A stretch of 64,000 bases of DNA, taken from contig CAMJTU010000012.1 in assembly GCA_946408825.1 (NCBI GenBank), positions 29,608 through 93,607 on the forward strand, given 5' to 3'. The notes below the pieces were generated by a model. The model had not been told where the DNA came from, did no database searches, and saw nothing but the letters and a program-made list of their open reading frames with translations. This stretch comes from an uncultured Planctomycetaceae bacterium. Its GTDB lineage: Bacteria; Planctomycetota; Planctomycetia; Pirellulales; Thermoguttaceae. A program made the translations under genes and the position numbers. Each line of letters opens with the position of its first letter. Position 1 is the stretch's first letter. Positions 17,576-25,875 of the stretch are shown here, in pieces.

Positions 17576-20500
17576 ATGAGAAAAGACTTCTTTAAAGACT
17601 ACGGATTCAAGATTCTCTTCGTCGTCGTGTTCCTCCTTTCCTTTATCTGGATGGGAACGAAACAGACGATCATGAGCAACTCGAACGCCGTCGAAGACTG
17701 GCTTCCCGCGCAGCATAAGGAAACGAGAGATTATCGATGGTATCTCCAGCAGTTTCCGTTTGAAAGCTACGTCGTCATAAGTTGGGAAGGGTGCGAACTA
17801 GACGACGATCGCGTCGAACTCTTCGCGCAGAAACTCGTTCCGGAACAGACGATCGACAACTTCACGCTCGCCGCGCCGACAGAAACGTTCCGCGCGGAAT
17901 TAAAAATCGCGAACGAACCCGAAGATTCACGCGAGGAAATGCGCGACGTCTCGGGCGTTTCGCCCAACGCGTCGACTCAGGCGCTTCTCGACGCGTCCGC
18001 CGCGGAAGTCGCCGACGCCCCGAGCAAGACGTCGGCGGACGAAAACTACTTCAAATCGGTTATGACCGGTCCCCGACTCGTTCGGCTCCTGCGCCAGGCT
18101 TACGAAAGGACGGAACGTCCTTCGCAAACCGCGAACGCGACGACGAACGAAGACGGACTCGACGATATCGAAATCAAAATCCGCGAACGTCTTAAGGGAA
18201 CGCTCATCGGTCCGGACGGCAAAAGCACGGCGCTCATCGTGACGCTACGCAGCGGCACCAGCAGCAAATCGATCTCGCCGATGCTCGACAAAATTCGTAA
18301 AATCTCGACCGAGTGCGGACTTCCCGACACGACGAAGGTTCAAACCGGCTCGATCGCGTCTCGAATGGTCCAAAACTTCCTCGACATGTGCGACGAAATC
18401 GCCAACGGTCGTAAAGTCCGAATGGACGGCGTTATTATGGGCGGTCCGCCGGTCGACAACGTCGCGCTCAACGACGAAGGCCAGCGAACGCTGTTTCGAC
18501 TCGCCGCTCTCTGCGCGGTCATCGGCGTGACGATCGCCCTCCTCTGCCTGCAAAGCGTGCGGCTGACGCTCTTCGTCTTCTGGGTCGCCCTTCTCTCGGC
18601 AGGGTGCGCGCTCGCGTTCGTATCGCTCACGGGCAGCACGTGCGACACGATTCTGCTGAGCATGCCGGCGCTCGTCTACGTTTTGGGAATGTCGGGCGCA
18701 ATTCACCTTATCAATTACTATCACGACGCCATTCGTGAATCGGGACTTTCTGGGGCGACGGAACGCGCCGTACGCCACGCGTTTACGCCCTGCTTCTTCG
18801 CGCAGCTCACGACCGCGATCGGTCTCGGTTCGCTCTTCCTCGGGCGCCTCGTGCCGATTACAAAATTCGGTTTTTATTCCGCGATTGGCGTTCTCTTTAC
18901 GCTCCTTCTTCTTTTCCTCTATCTGCCGGCGCTCCTGTACTTCTACCCGTCGAAGAAATTCGCGGAAAAGCACGGCGGCAAAGGTCTTGAAGCCACTACG
19001 AGCAAACTTCACCGACTCTGGAACTTTCTCGGCGGATTGATAATCCGTCGCCATAACGTGGTCGTCTGCCTATGTCTCGCGATGATGGTCTTCTTCGGCT
19101 ATCATCTCGTGCATATCAAGACGTCGGTAAAGATGATGGACTTCTTCTCGAAAGACGCGGAAATCATTCGATTTTACTCGTGGCTTGAAGATAAGCTCGG
19201 TCCGCTCGTGCCGATGGAACTCGTCGTATGTTTTGACAACGACAAGCTCTATGACAATTCCTATCGCACAGCCGAACGTCTTGAACTCGTTCAGCGAATT
19301 TCGGACCGTATTCAAAAGGAACTGTCAAAAGACGTCGGCGGCTCGATGTCCGTCGGGCTTTTTACCCCGGACATTTCGGAAATGGCGACGCGCGGCGGCG
19401 CGACGTATCGCGCCGTTTCGACGGTCGTCGGCAAGACGATCAATGAAAACCGCGACGCGCTGCGCGATTATCTCGCCGTCGAAGGCGATCCGTCCCTCGA
19501 GGAGTTCACGACTTATCTCAAGGAAAGCGCCGAACAAAAGCGCGCCGAGTTCGAGGAAGAACTTGTAAAATTCGAAGAAAGCGTCGAAGGTCTGACCGAC
19601 GCCGACGGCAAGCCGCTTAAATACGAGGCGTTCCATAGTCTCGACCCGAACGACCTCGCCGAGAACGTCGTTTCCTATTACGCGAAGTATCAGAAGCTCG
19701 AAACGCTGGAAAAAACCGCGATCGAGTATGAAAAAGAATACCAGGCGGTCGTTGAAGCCGACAGCTATCTCCGCGAACAGAAAGCGTTAGACCTCGACAC
19801 AATCCTTGACGCGACGAAAGAGGGCAAATCCTTCCGCCGCCTTTCCCTCGAAGAAAACGCCCTGCTTCGAAAGGGCGCGATTCGGTGGCAGAATGAAAAA
19901 GGAATCGAACTTTGGCGCGTAAGCATCCGCGTCTGGTCGCTCAGAGGCGTGCTCGATTATTCGGAGTTCATCGAAAAGGTCAAGAACGTCGTCGAACCGA
20001 TTATCGCGGAAGAGTCGCTGCGAATCACGACGACGCTCGCGGGAGAAGATTTTGACGCCAAATGGGAAGAAGCGCAGAAATACGTCGACGACAACCTTCC
20101 CCCTGAGGGCCAGAAAACCAAAAAGGCTAAGGATAAGAAGACGTTGCTTCACGAGTATGTCGTCAAGGAAAGCGGCGTCGACGAGAACGAGATTCAACTA
20201 TCGATGGGCGAGTCGCACGATACCGACAAAATCTATCCCGCCGGTATCGCTATGAAGTATACCGGAATGGTGCCCCTCGTCTATCAGACGGAACATGAGC
20301 TCATCAACGGGCTCACGTCGAGTTTGATCATGGCGTTCGTCTTGATTATGATCGTCTTCGTCTTCCTGTTGAGGAGTTTCCCCGCGAGCTTAATCGCGAT
20401 GCTTCCGAACATCTTCCCCGTCGTCGTCGTTTTCGGCTTCATGGGGTGGATCGGGGTGCAGGTCGACGTCGGAACGATGATGACGGCGTCGGTCGCGCTC

Positions 20501-20857
20501 GGCGTCGCGGTCGACGATACGATGCACTATTTGACGTGGTTCTCCGACGGAATCGGCCAGGGCATGACGCCCAAGCAGGCGGCGCTCAACGCCTACCGCC
20601 GCTGCGCCGCCGCTATGACGGAATCGACGCTTATCGCGGGTCTTGGCTTGTTCTCCTTCGCGTTCAGCACGTTCGTTCCGACGCAGCGCTTCGGAATCAT
20701 GATGCTCGCGATTCTCGCCACGGCGGAATTCGGCGACCTCGTTTTCCTCCCCGCGCTTCTGACTTGCTCCCCCTTCGGACGGTTCTTCAACAATCGCCGC
20801 GTCGGTCTGCGCAGCCGTAAAGACGAGAAGCCCGTCGCGGAACCTCAGAAAGCCTAA
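17576..20857 (+). CDS. MMPL/RND-superfamily transporter
   Basis: The 1093-residue protein has the RND plan twice over: an N-terminal membrane helix (ILFVVVFLLSFIWMG), a large outer loop and a bundle of five helices around residues 300-460. A second helix follows near 490, then a second long loop with charged coiled-coil-like stretches (about 620-740), and a final helix bundle (about 910-1065). The phrases ASVALGVAVDDTMHYLTWF and SALVYVLGMSGAIHLINYYHD-like segments match the MMPL/SSD group, with Asp residues in the proton path. Such proteins export lipids, hopanoids or drugs. No adaptor gene is adjacent, which favours a lipid-exporter type over a tripartite pump. AAGGAA precedes the ATG. Confidence 0.85.
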   Translation: MRKDFFKDYGFKILFVVVFLLSFIWMGTKQTIMSNSNAVEDWLPAQHKETRDYRWYLQQFPFESYVVISWEGCELDDDRVELFAQKLVPEQTIDNFTLAAPTETFRAELKIANEPEDSREEMRDVSGVSPNASTQALLDASAAEVADAPSKTSADENYFKSVMTGPRLVRLLRQAYERTERPSQTANATTNEDGLDDIEIKIRERLKGTLIGPDGKSTALIVTLRSGTSSKSISPMLDKIRKISTECGLPDTTKVQTGSIASRMVQNFLDMCDEIANGRKVRMDGVIMGGPPVDNVALNDEGQRTLFRLAALCAVIGVTIALLCLQSVRLTLFVFWVALLSAGCALAFVSLTGSTCDTILLSMPALVYVLGMSGAIHLINYYHDAIRESGLSGATERAVRHAFTPCFFAQLTTAIGLGSLFLGRLVPITKFGFYSAIGVLFTLLLLFLYLPALLYFYPSKKFAEKHGGKGLEATTSKLHRLWNFLGGLIIRRHNVVVCLCLAMMVFFGYHLVHIKTSVKMMDFFSKDAEIIRFYSWLEDKLGPLVPMELVVCFDNDKLYDNSYRTAERLELVQRISDRIQKELSKDVGGSMSVGLFTPDISEMATRGGATYRAVSTVVGKTINENRDALRDYLAVEGDPSLEEFTTYLKESAEQKRAEFEEELVKFEESVEGLTDADGKPLKYEAFHSLDPNDLAENVVSYYAKYQKLETLEKTAIEYEKEYQAVVEADSYLREQKALDLDTILDATKEGKSFRRLSLEENALLRKGAIRWQNEKGIELWRVSIRVWSLRGVLDYSEFIEKVKNVVEPIIAEESLRITTTLAGEDFDAKWEEAQKYVDDNLPPEGQKTKKAKDKKTLLHEYVVKESGVDENEIQLSMGESHDTDKIYPAGIAMKYTGMVPLVYQTEHELINGLTSSLIMAFVLIMIVFVFLLRSFPASLIAMLPNIFPVVVVFGFMGWIGVQVDVGTMMTASVALGVAVDDTMHYLTWFSDGIGQGMTPKQAALNAYRRCAAAMTESTLIAGLGLFSFAFSTFVPTQRFGIMMLAILATAEFGDLVFLPALLTCSPFGRFFNNRRVGLRSRKDEKPVAEPQKA

Positions 20858-20890
20858 GAGCAAGAAAAGCTGTTCCAGTCGTCTTTTGAT

Positions 20891-20929
20891 AATCCGAGTC
20901 TAACGTTTAACGTTAGACTCGGATTTTTT
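20891..20929 (+). terminator. Terminator after the MMPL transporter
   Basis: A perfect 15-bp stem, AATCCGAGTCTAACG / CGTTAGACTCGGATT, with a 5-base loop runs into TTTTTTC. This is one of the strongest terminators in the window. Confidence 0.9.
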
Positions 20930-21186
20930 CATTATGGAGCAATCGGGGCGCGATCCCTTAAAACGAGATTCCGAGGCCGCGCATGCCGGCGCGCCGCTCG
21001 GCGGCTCGTTAAGCGACGCGAAAAACCAAGACATTTCATTACGGAAAGAAATCGAGCGGAAACCTGGGTCGACGCGGCGACGCCAAGACGCCGCCGCTAC
21101 GAAACGCCGTTGAGAAGCAGGTTAAAGTAGACAAATCTGACAAGTTACAACTTTGTTTTGAAGCGCCGCGCGACGATTTTCCCCCC

Positions 21187-21214
21187 TTGCTATTCGATTA
21201 AAAAACGCTATCAT
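21187..21214 (+). promoter_or_regulatory. Candidate sigma-70 promoter of the HAD gene
   Basis: TTGCTA and TATCAT boxes are 16 bases apart, about 83 bases before the start of the HAD hydrolase gene, in an AT-rich stretch. Confidence 0.4.
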
Positions 21215-21296
21215 TTTTCTGTGTTAGGAGACTCGGAGTCGACGCGTTCGCTCTAACTCCGAAACGCTTAAACTGACGAATCTTCAGGGGGATACG

Positions 21297-22169
21297 ATGT
21301 CGCAAGAGTTTGCTAAAACCCACGATTTTCTCGTCGGAATCGACTCCGACGGTTGCGCTTTCGACACGATGGAACTCAAGCACAAGGAATGTTTTATTCC
21401 GTGCATTATCCATCACTGGAATCTCAAAGGCGTGAGCAAATACGCGCGGGAAGCCGCCGAATTCGTCAATCTTTATTCTAAGTCGCGCGGAGTCAACCGT
21501 TTCCCGGCGTTGATCGAGGTCTTTAAACTACTGCAAAAGCGTCCGGAAGTCGTCGCGCGCGGCGTTAAGATCGATATCCCGCAAGAGATCGTCGATTGGA
21601 TGACGACCGAGACGAAACTCGGGAACGCGGCGCTCGCCGATTTCGTCGAAAAGACGGGCGACCCCGTCATGAAAAAGACCCTTGAATGGTCGCTCGACGT
21701 CAATCAAACCGTCGATCGCATCGTCGGCGACGGCGTCCCGCCTTTCCCAATGGTTCGCGAAAGCCTCCAGAAGTTGCAGGGCAAGGCCGACGTTCTCGTC
21801 GTCTCGGCGACCCCTCAGGCGGCGCTCGAACGCGAATGGGCGAATCAAGGACTGGCGCCGCTCGTTCAGACGATTTGCGGTCAGGAGTTCGGAACCAAAA
21901 AGCAGTCCCTCGCGTTCGCCTCGCAGTATCCTGAAAATCACGCGCTTATGATCGGCGACGCGCCCGGCGACTATAAAGCCGCGCTCGCCAACAACGCGCT
22001 CTTCTTCCCAATCAACCCCGGCGAAGAAGAAGCGTCGTGGAAGCGCTTTTACGAAGAAGGCGTCGACAAGTTCCTCGGCGGCGAGTTTGCGGGCGATTAC
22101 CAGCAGGCTCTTCTCGACGATTTCGACGCTCACCTGCCGATCGATCCTCCGTGGAAGACCCTCGACTGA
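21297..22169 (+). CDS. HAD-superfamily hydrolase
   Basis: The 290-residue protein carries all HAD motifs. Motif I is DSDGCAFD with nucleophile Asp16 and acid/base Asp18. Motif II is VVSATP near residue 182. A Lys in the GTKKQSLAF region near 205 fits motif III, and motif IV is IGDAPGDYKAAL near 223. A long helical cap (about 25-130) lies between motifs I and II, as in type C1 HADs. It should act as a cytoplasmic phosphatase or phosphomutase; the substrate is unknown. GGGGG stands 6 bases before the ATG at 21297. Confidence 0.85.
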   Translation: MSQEFAKTHDFLVGIDSDGCAFDTMELKHKECFIPCIIHHWNLKGVSKYAREAAEFVNLYSKSRGVNRFPALIEVFKLLQKRPEVVARGVKIDIPQEIVDWMTTETKLGNAALADFVEKTGDPVMKKTLEWSLDVNQTVDRIVGDGVPPFPMVRESLQKLQGKADVLVVSATPQAALEREWANQGLAPLVQTICGQEFGTKKQSLAFASQYPENHALMIGDAPGDYKAALANNALFFPINPGEEEASWKRFYEEGVDKFLGGEFAGDYQQALLDDFDAHLPIDPPWKTLD

Positions 22170-22302
22170 CGCGCCTTAGACGCGTCGGGATCGACATTCT
22201 CACGTCGCGGACGTCGCCGTTAGGACGTCGCGCGTTCGCGACTGCGCTCTTGTTTGTTTTTGGAAACCGTCGTCTGTTATTGAGAGAAAGGAAGTCTCCG
22301 TC

Positions 22303-22761
22303 ATGAAGTGCCCCTTCTGCCGCGCCGACAACGATCGCGTTATTGAAACACGAACCAGCGACGACGGTTTCGTCATCCGTCGTCGACGCGCCTGCCTCAC
22401 GTGCAGACGGCGTTACACCACATACGAACGCATCGAGGCGGTAAATCTGCGCGTCGTCAAACGCGACGGTTCGCGCGTGCCCTTTGATCGCAACAAAATT
22501 CGTCAAGGAATTGAACGCGCATGCTGGAAGCGTCCTATCAGCGAATCCCAGATTTCAGAGCTGATCGCGACGCTTGAAACGTCCCTCGAGGGCGAAGTCG
22601 AAGTCGCCACGGAAAAAATCGGCGAAATGACGATGAACCTCCTGCGCAAGCTAGACGACGTCGCGTACGTTCGATTCGCAAGCGTCTATTATAAGTTTGA
22701 GACGCCCGAAGATTTCGGCGCCGCGATTACCAATATGCTCGCGACTCCCCCTAAAAGATGA
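22303..22761 (+). CDS. nrdR: Transcriptional repressor NrdR
   Basis: NrdR represses ribonucleotide reductase genes when dATP is plentiful. The 152-residue protein has the N-terminal zinc ribbon (Cys3, Cys6, Cys31, Cys34, with MKCPFC and CLTC) and the ATP-cone domain starting at VVKRDGSRVPFDRNKIRQG near residue 51. Its length matches the family. GAAAGGAAG precedes the ATG by about 10 bases. It sits between a HAD gene and the MurB-like gene. No nrd genes are in the window, so its targets lie elsewhere. Confidence 0.97.
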   Translation: MKCPFCRADNDRVIETRTSDDGFVIRRRRACLTCRRRYTTYERIEAVNLRVVKRDGSRVPFDRNKIRQGIERACWKRPISESQISELIATLETSLEGEVEVATEKIGEMTMNLLRKLDDVAYVRFASVYYKFETPEDFGAAITNMLATPPKR

Positions 22762-22830
22762 CGGTCGGCGCGGAACGACTCCGCGCCTCTCGCTCGTTGA
22801 TCCTCACGTTCCATCATAGAAGTCGACGCC

Positions 22831-23715
22831 ATGCCCAAAATTGACGCTTTTCGTGAAATACTGCAATTCGACGCGCCAACGTCGGAGTTGACTTGGCTCA
22901 AGCTCGGCGGACCAATCGAATACCTTGCGCGTCCCCGTTCCGAGCAGGAGTTGCTGGCGCTCCTTAACGCGTGTCAGGAGGACGGAATCGAAACGCGCGC
23001 GTTAGGCGACGGTTCGGCGCTCCTCGTGTCCAACGTCGGAGCGCCGGGAATGGCGATTCAGCTCTCGGAGCCCGCGTTTACCGATATCGTCGTCGAATCG
23101 CCGCGCGTGGTCGCCGGCGCGGGCGCAAAGCTCGGACGTCTTGTCACGACCGCCGCAAGCGCCGGGCTTTCCGGAATTGAAGGGCTCGTCGGAGTTCCGG
23201 GAACCGTCGGCGCCGCCGTCGTAACGAACGCGTCGACGACCGACGTTTCGCTTGGACAGTGGGTGACGTCGGCGCGCGTCGCGACCTACGACGGCAAGAT
23301 TGTCGAACTTTCCGCAGACGAACTCGTCTTCGGATATCGCGACAGCAACCTTGACGTCGCGCTCGTTCTCTCCGTAGAATTACAACTTGACCCCGACTCT
23401 GCCGAAACGCTCACGAAACGGCTTCAGAAGATGTGGATCGTGCGCGAACAAGCGCGTCCCGACCTTAAACAGGGCGAGGGCTACGCGCGGCTATTCAAAA
23501 ATCCGCGAGGAGAACGCGCGGCGGATCTTATCAAGGACGCGGGCTTTAGCGGCGCAAGCGTCGGCGGCGCGAGCGTCTGTCAAGGCAATCCGAATTTAGT
23601 CAAAACGTCGCCGAACTGTTCAAGCGCCGACGTCGCGCGTCTCGTCGCGCTCATTCAAGAACAGGTTCGCGCGAGGATCGGCGTCGAACTCGAAAGCGAA
23701 CTGACCGTTTGGTAA
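22831..23715 (+). CDS. MurB-like protein (UDP-N-acetylenolpyruvoylglucosamine reductase family), active site divergent
   Basis: The 294-residue protein follows the MurB fold from end to end. It has LKLGGPIEYLARP, an FAD-loop region, GVPGTVGAAV at 121-130, FGYRDS at 167-172, LFKNPRG at 221-227 and GASVGGASV. MurB normally reduces the enolpyruvyl sugar to UDP-MurNAc. Several key positions differ. The flavin loop usually read GGGSN is GDGSA (59-63). The usual GGAxxxNAG is GAAVVTNAS. The catalytic Ser or Cys before FKNP is Arg220. The substrate Arg (Arg170) and a C-terminal Glu (Glu290) remain. It may be a non-catalytic relative or may use altered chemistry. The position after nrdR and before argJ gives no functional clue. 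Confidence 0.8.
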   Translation: MPKIDAFREILQFDAPTSELTWLKLGGPIEYLARPRSEQELLALLNACQEDGIETRALGDGSALLVSNVGAPGMAIQLSEPAFTDIVVESPRVVAGAGAKLGRLVTTAASAGLSGIEGLVGVPGTVGAAVVTNASTTDVSLGQWVTSARVATYDGKIVELSADELVFGYRDSNLDVALVLSVELQLDPDSAETLTKRLQKMWIVREQARPDLKQGEGYARLFKNPRGERAADLIKDAGFSGASVGGASVCQGNPNLVKTSPNCSSADVARLVALIQEQVRARIGVELESELTVW

Positions 23716-23773
23716 CCGTCGACGTTTAATTCCACTTTTGAAAGTTTAAAGCGTTGGCGCTGGAGTAGCTGCA

Positions 23774-24979
23774 ATGGATGAAAAAACGTTCTATTTGCCG
23801 AAAGGATATCGATATGCGGGCGTAAATTGCGGAATTAAGCCCGGTTCAAAGAAACTAGATTTTGCGCTCGTCGTCTCGGAGCGTCCGGCGACCGCCGCCG
23901 GAGTCTATACGCAGAATCTCAACTGCGGCGCGCCCGTCGTTTACGACCGAGAACGCACGCCGGGGCGCGGATTTGTCGTCGTCGCGACGGATTCAGGATG
24001 CGCAAACGCGTGCACAGGCAAAGTCGGACTCTTTAACGCGCGTAAAATGGCGGAATACGCGGGCGAAGCGGTCGGCGCGACGGGCGATCAGGCGCTCGTT
24101 ATGTCCACGGGCGTCATCGGGGTGCAGTTGCCGATGAAGGCGATCGCGATCGGAGCGGAACGCGCCGCCGCAAAACTCGGAACAAGCTACCACGACTTTG
24201 AAAAGGCGGCGACCGCGATCCAAACGACGGACACGCGGCTTAAGGTCGTTTCTCGACAGGCGACGCTTCCGGGCGGGGCGACGATCCGCCTCGCCGCGAT
24301 GTGCAAAGGCGCCGCGATGATCGGCCCGAATATGGCGACGATGCTCGTGACGATCGTCACAGACGCCGCGCTCGACCCCGAAGACGCGCAGACTGCGCTC
24401 CGCGGCGCCGTCGACGACACGTTCAACTGCATCAGCGTCGAAGGACATACGAGCACGAGCGACACGTGCATTCTCCTCGCGAACGGCGCCGCCGACCCGA
24501 CGCCCCTTAAGGGCGACTCGCTCAAGTTCTTCTCGAATATTCTTTTGGACATGTGCCAAGAACTTGCGCCGATGATCCCTAACGACGGCGAAGGCGTCAC
24601 GCACCTCGTTACGATCGACGTGACCGGCGCGCCCGATCGCGCGTCCGCGAAGCTCCTCGCGCAGACCGTCGCAAACGACGCGCTCGTCAAGACCGCGATC
24701 TGCGGCGCCGACCCGAACTGGGGCCGCGTCGTCTCCGCGACCGGACGCTGCGGCGTCCCTTACGACCCCGCGAAAGTCTCGCTCAAGATCAACGGCTATC
24801 TTCTTTATGAAAACGGCGTTCCGCAAAGTTTCAACAAGGAAGAAGTCTCGAACTCAATCCGCTCCAACCGCAACGTGAGCGTCGAACTCTTCTTCCAAGA
24901 GGGCGACGGTAAAATTCGCTTCTGGACCTCCGATCTGACGGCGGAATACGTCCACCTCAACGCGGACTACACGACCTGA
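23774..24979 (+). CDS. argJ: Bifunctional glutamate N-acetyltransferase / amino-acid acetyltransferase ArgJ
   Basis: ArgJ transfers the acetyl group from N-acetylornithine to glutamate in the cyclic arginine pathway, and may also use acetyl-CoA. The 401-residue precursor has the self-cleavage region CKGAAMIGPNMATMLVTIV, with the cut before the Thr of ATML (near residue 189), and FNCISVEGHTSTSDT further on. The N-terminal SGCANACTG has Cys where most members have Asn (SGNANACTG). GGAG lies 9 bases upstream of the ATG. No other arginine genes are near, so it is a single-gene unit closed by a strong terminator. Confidence 0.95.
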   Translation: MDEKTFYLPKGYRYAGVNCGIKPGSKKLDFALVVSERPATAAGVYTQNLNCGAPVVYDRERTPGRGFVVVATDSGCANACTGKVGLFNARKMAEYAGEAVGATGDQALVMSTGVIGVQLPMKAIAIGAERAAAKLGTSYHDFEKAATAIQTTDTRLKVVSRQATLPGGATIRLAAMCKGAAMIGPNMATMLVTIVTDAALDPEDAQTALRGAVDDTFNCISVEGHTSTSDTCILLANGAADPTPLKGDSLKFFSNILLDMCQELAPMIPNDGEGVTHLVTIDVTGAPDRASAKLLAQTVANDALVKTAICGADPNWGRVVSATGRCGVPYDPAKVSLKINGYLLYENGVPQSFNKEEVSNSIRSNRNVSVELFFQEGDGKIRFWTSDLTAEYVHLNADYTT

Positions 24980-25016
24980 CGCCGGCGGCGCGTTCCAACT
25001 TGACGCCTTAGAAAGA

Positions 25017-25049
25017 AACGGGAGTCCGAAGACAAGGACTCCCGTTTTT
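25017..25049 (+). terminator. Terminator of argJ
   Basis: A perfect 10-bp stem, ACGGGAGTCC / GGACTCCCGT, with an 8-base loop is followed by TTTT. Confidence 0.9.
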
Positions 25050-25158
25050 GTAGGGTTTTTAAACGCCCGATAATAAAAACGTCGCGCCGTGGATTGAGAC
25101 GCCAAGGCGCGACGTAATTTTCTATAAAATTAGCATGGAAGGCAGAAAAGGCGCAACC

Positions 25159-25602
25159 TCAAAGCTTGGCGTCGTCCATCGAGTCGAGTTCGATCCGGTT
25201 TTCAACGAGATCTTCAAGCGTCACGCTGTCGAGATAATCGGAAACGATCCGCGAGAGCTTTTTCCAAAGAGGATAGGTCGGACACTCGTTGCATTTATCG
25301 CAGAAACACGACGCGTCGGGACAGACGCAGGTCACCGGCGCCAGCGAGCCTTCCGTCAAGCGAAGGACTTCGCCGACCTTATACTCAGCCGGCGTACGGG
25401 AAAGTCGATATCCGCCTTTAAGACCTCTTGCCGTTTGAAGATAGTTCTCGCGCGACAAGAGAGGAATTATCTGCTCGAGATATTTTTTCGAAATACCTTG
25501 TTTTGTGGCAATGTCCGTGAGAGAAACATAACCGTCGCCTTGGGTTCGGGCAAGTTCAACCATCATTCGGAGAGCGTAACGACCTCGAGTCGATATTTTC
25601 AT
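25159..25602 (-). CDS. Rrf2-family transcriptional regulator, cysteine-rich
   Basis: The 147-residue protein has the Rrf2 winged helix (MKISTRGRYALRMMVELA, then ISKKYLEQIIPLL and GLKGGYRLSR). It also has a cysteine cluster at 92, 94, 99, 101, 104 and 107 ending in CPTYPLW. IscR uses Cys92, Cys98 and Cys104 for a [2Fe-2S] cluster, so a cluster or metal-sensing role is likely, though CymR-type cysteine sensing is also possible. The ATG at 25602 is the family-typical start; a longer frame upstream is not homologous. The gene faces cysK across 273 bases, with promoters for both strands and an operator, so it most likely controls the cysK operon. Confidence 0.9.
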   Translation of the reverse strand: MKISTRGRYALRMMVELARTQGDGYVSLTDIATKQGISKKYLEQIIPLLSRENYLQTARGLKGGYRLSRTPAEYKVGEVLRLTEGSLAPVTCVCPDASCFCDKCNECPTYPLWKKLSRIVSDYLDSVTLEDLVENRIELDSMDDAKL

Positions 25603-25668
25603 GGGTGTAATTTCTTTCAACTTGGGGAAATGAATTATCCCGACCCTTGTTAATCTATCCAACGAAGT

Positions 25669-25697
25669 ATACTAAGACATGAAGCGCCTCTTGTCAA
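25669..25697 (-). promoter_or_regulatory. Promoter of the Rrf2 regulator gene
   Basis: On the minus strand TTGACA and TAGTAT are 17 bases apart, close to the sigma-70 consensus, about 67 bases upstream of the Rrf2 start. The -10 box overlaps a small palindrome, AGTATACT. Confidence 0.7.
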
Positions 25698-25794
25698 GAA
25701 GTTTAACCGTTTCCCAAAGACGTTCTTTTTGACCTTACGAGACGGAACCGACGACGTACGACGCTAAAACTTCCAAGAATTTTAAAAGTTCTTC

Positions 25795-25822
25795 TTGACG
25801 TCAATTGTGGAGAGATTAAAAT
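25795..25822 (+). promoter_or_regulatory. Promoter of cysK
   Basis: TTGACG (25795-25800) and TAAAAT (25817-25822) are 16 bases apart, about 54 bases before the cysK start. The -10 box runs directly into the inverted repeat at 25820-25844. Confidence 0.65.
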
Positions 25823-25844
25823 ACCTACTATTCAGATAGGTATT
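25820..25844. promoter_or_regulatory. Candidate Rrf2 operator on the cysK promoter
   Basis: Perfect 8-base arms AATACCTA / TAGGTATT flank a 9-base spacer. The site overlaps the -10 box and transcription start of cysK, so a bound protein would block polymerase. Its size and AT-rich edges with inner CC/GG resemble IscR- and CymR-type sites. The Rrf2 gene next door is the obvious binder. Confidence 0.6.
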
Positions 25845-25875
25845 CCCGCTATCCACAATCTGGAGGTCTAACATT

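Larger units (their letters stand above)
20858..21296. other. Intergenic region, 439 bases
   Basis: It contains a strong terminator at 20891-20929 and a candidate promoter at 21187-21214 for the HAD gene. The 250 bases between them show no gene, RNA fold or repeat that I can support. Confidence 0.5.
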
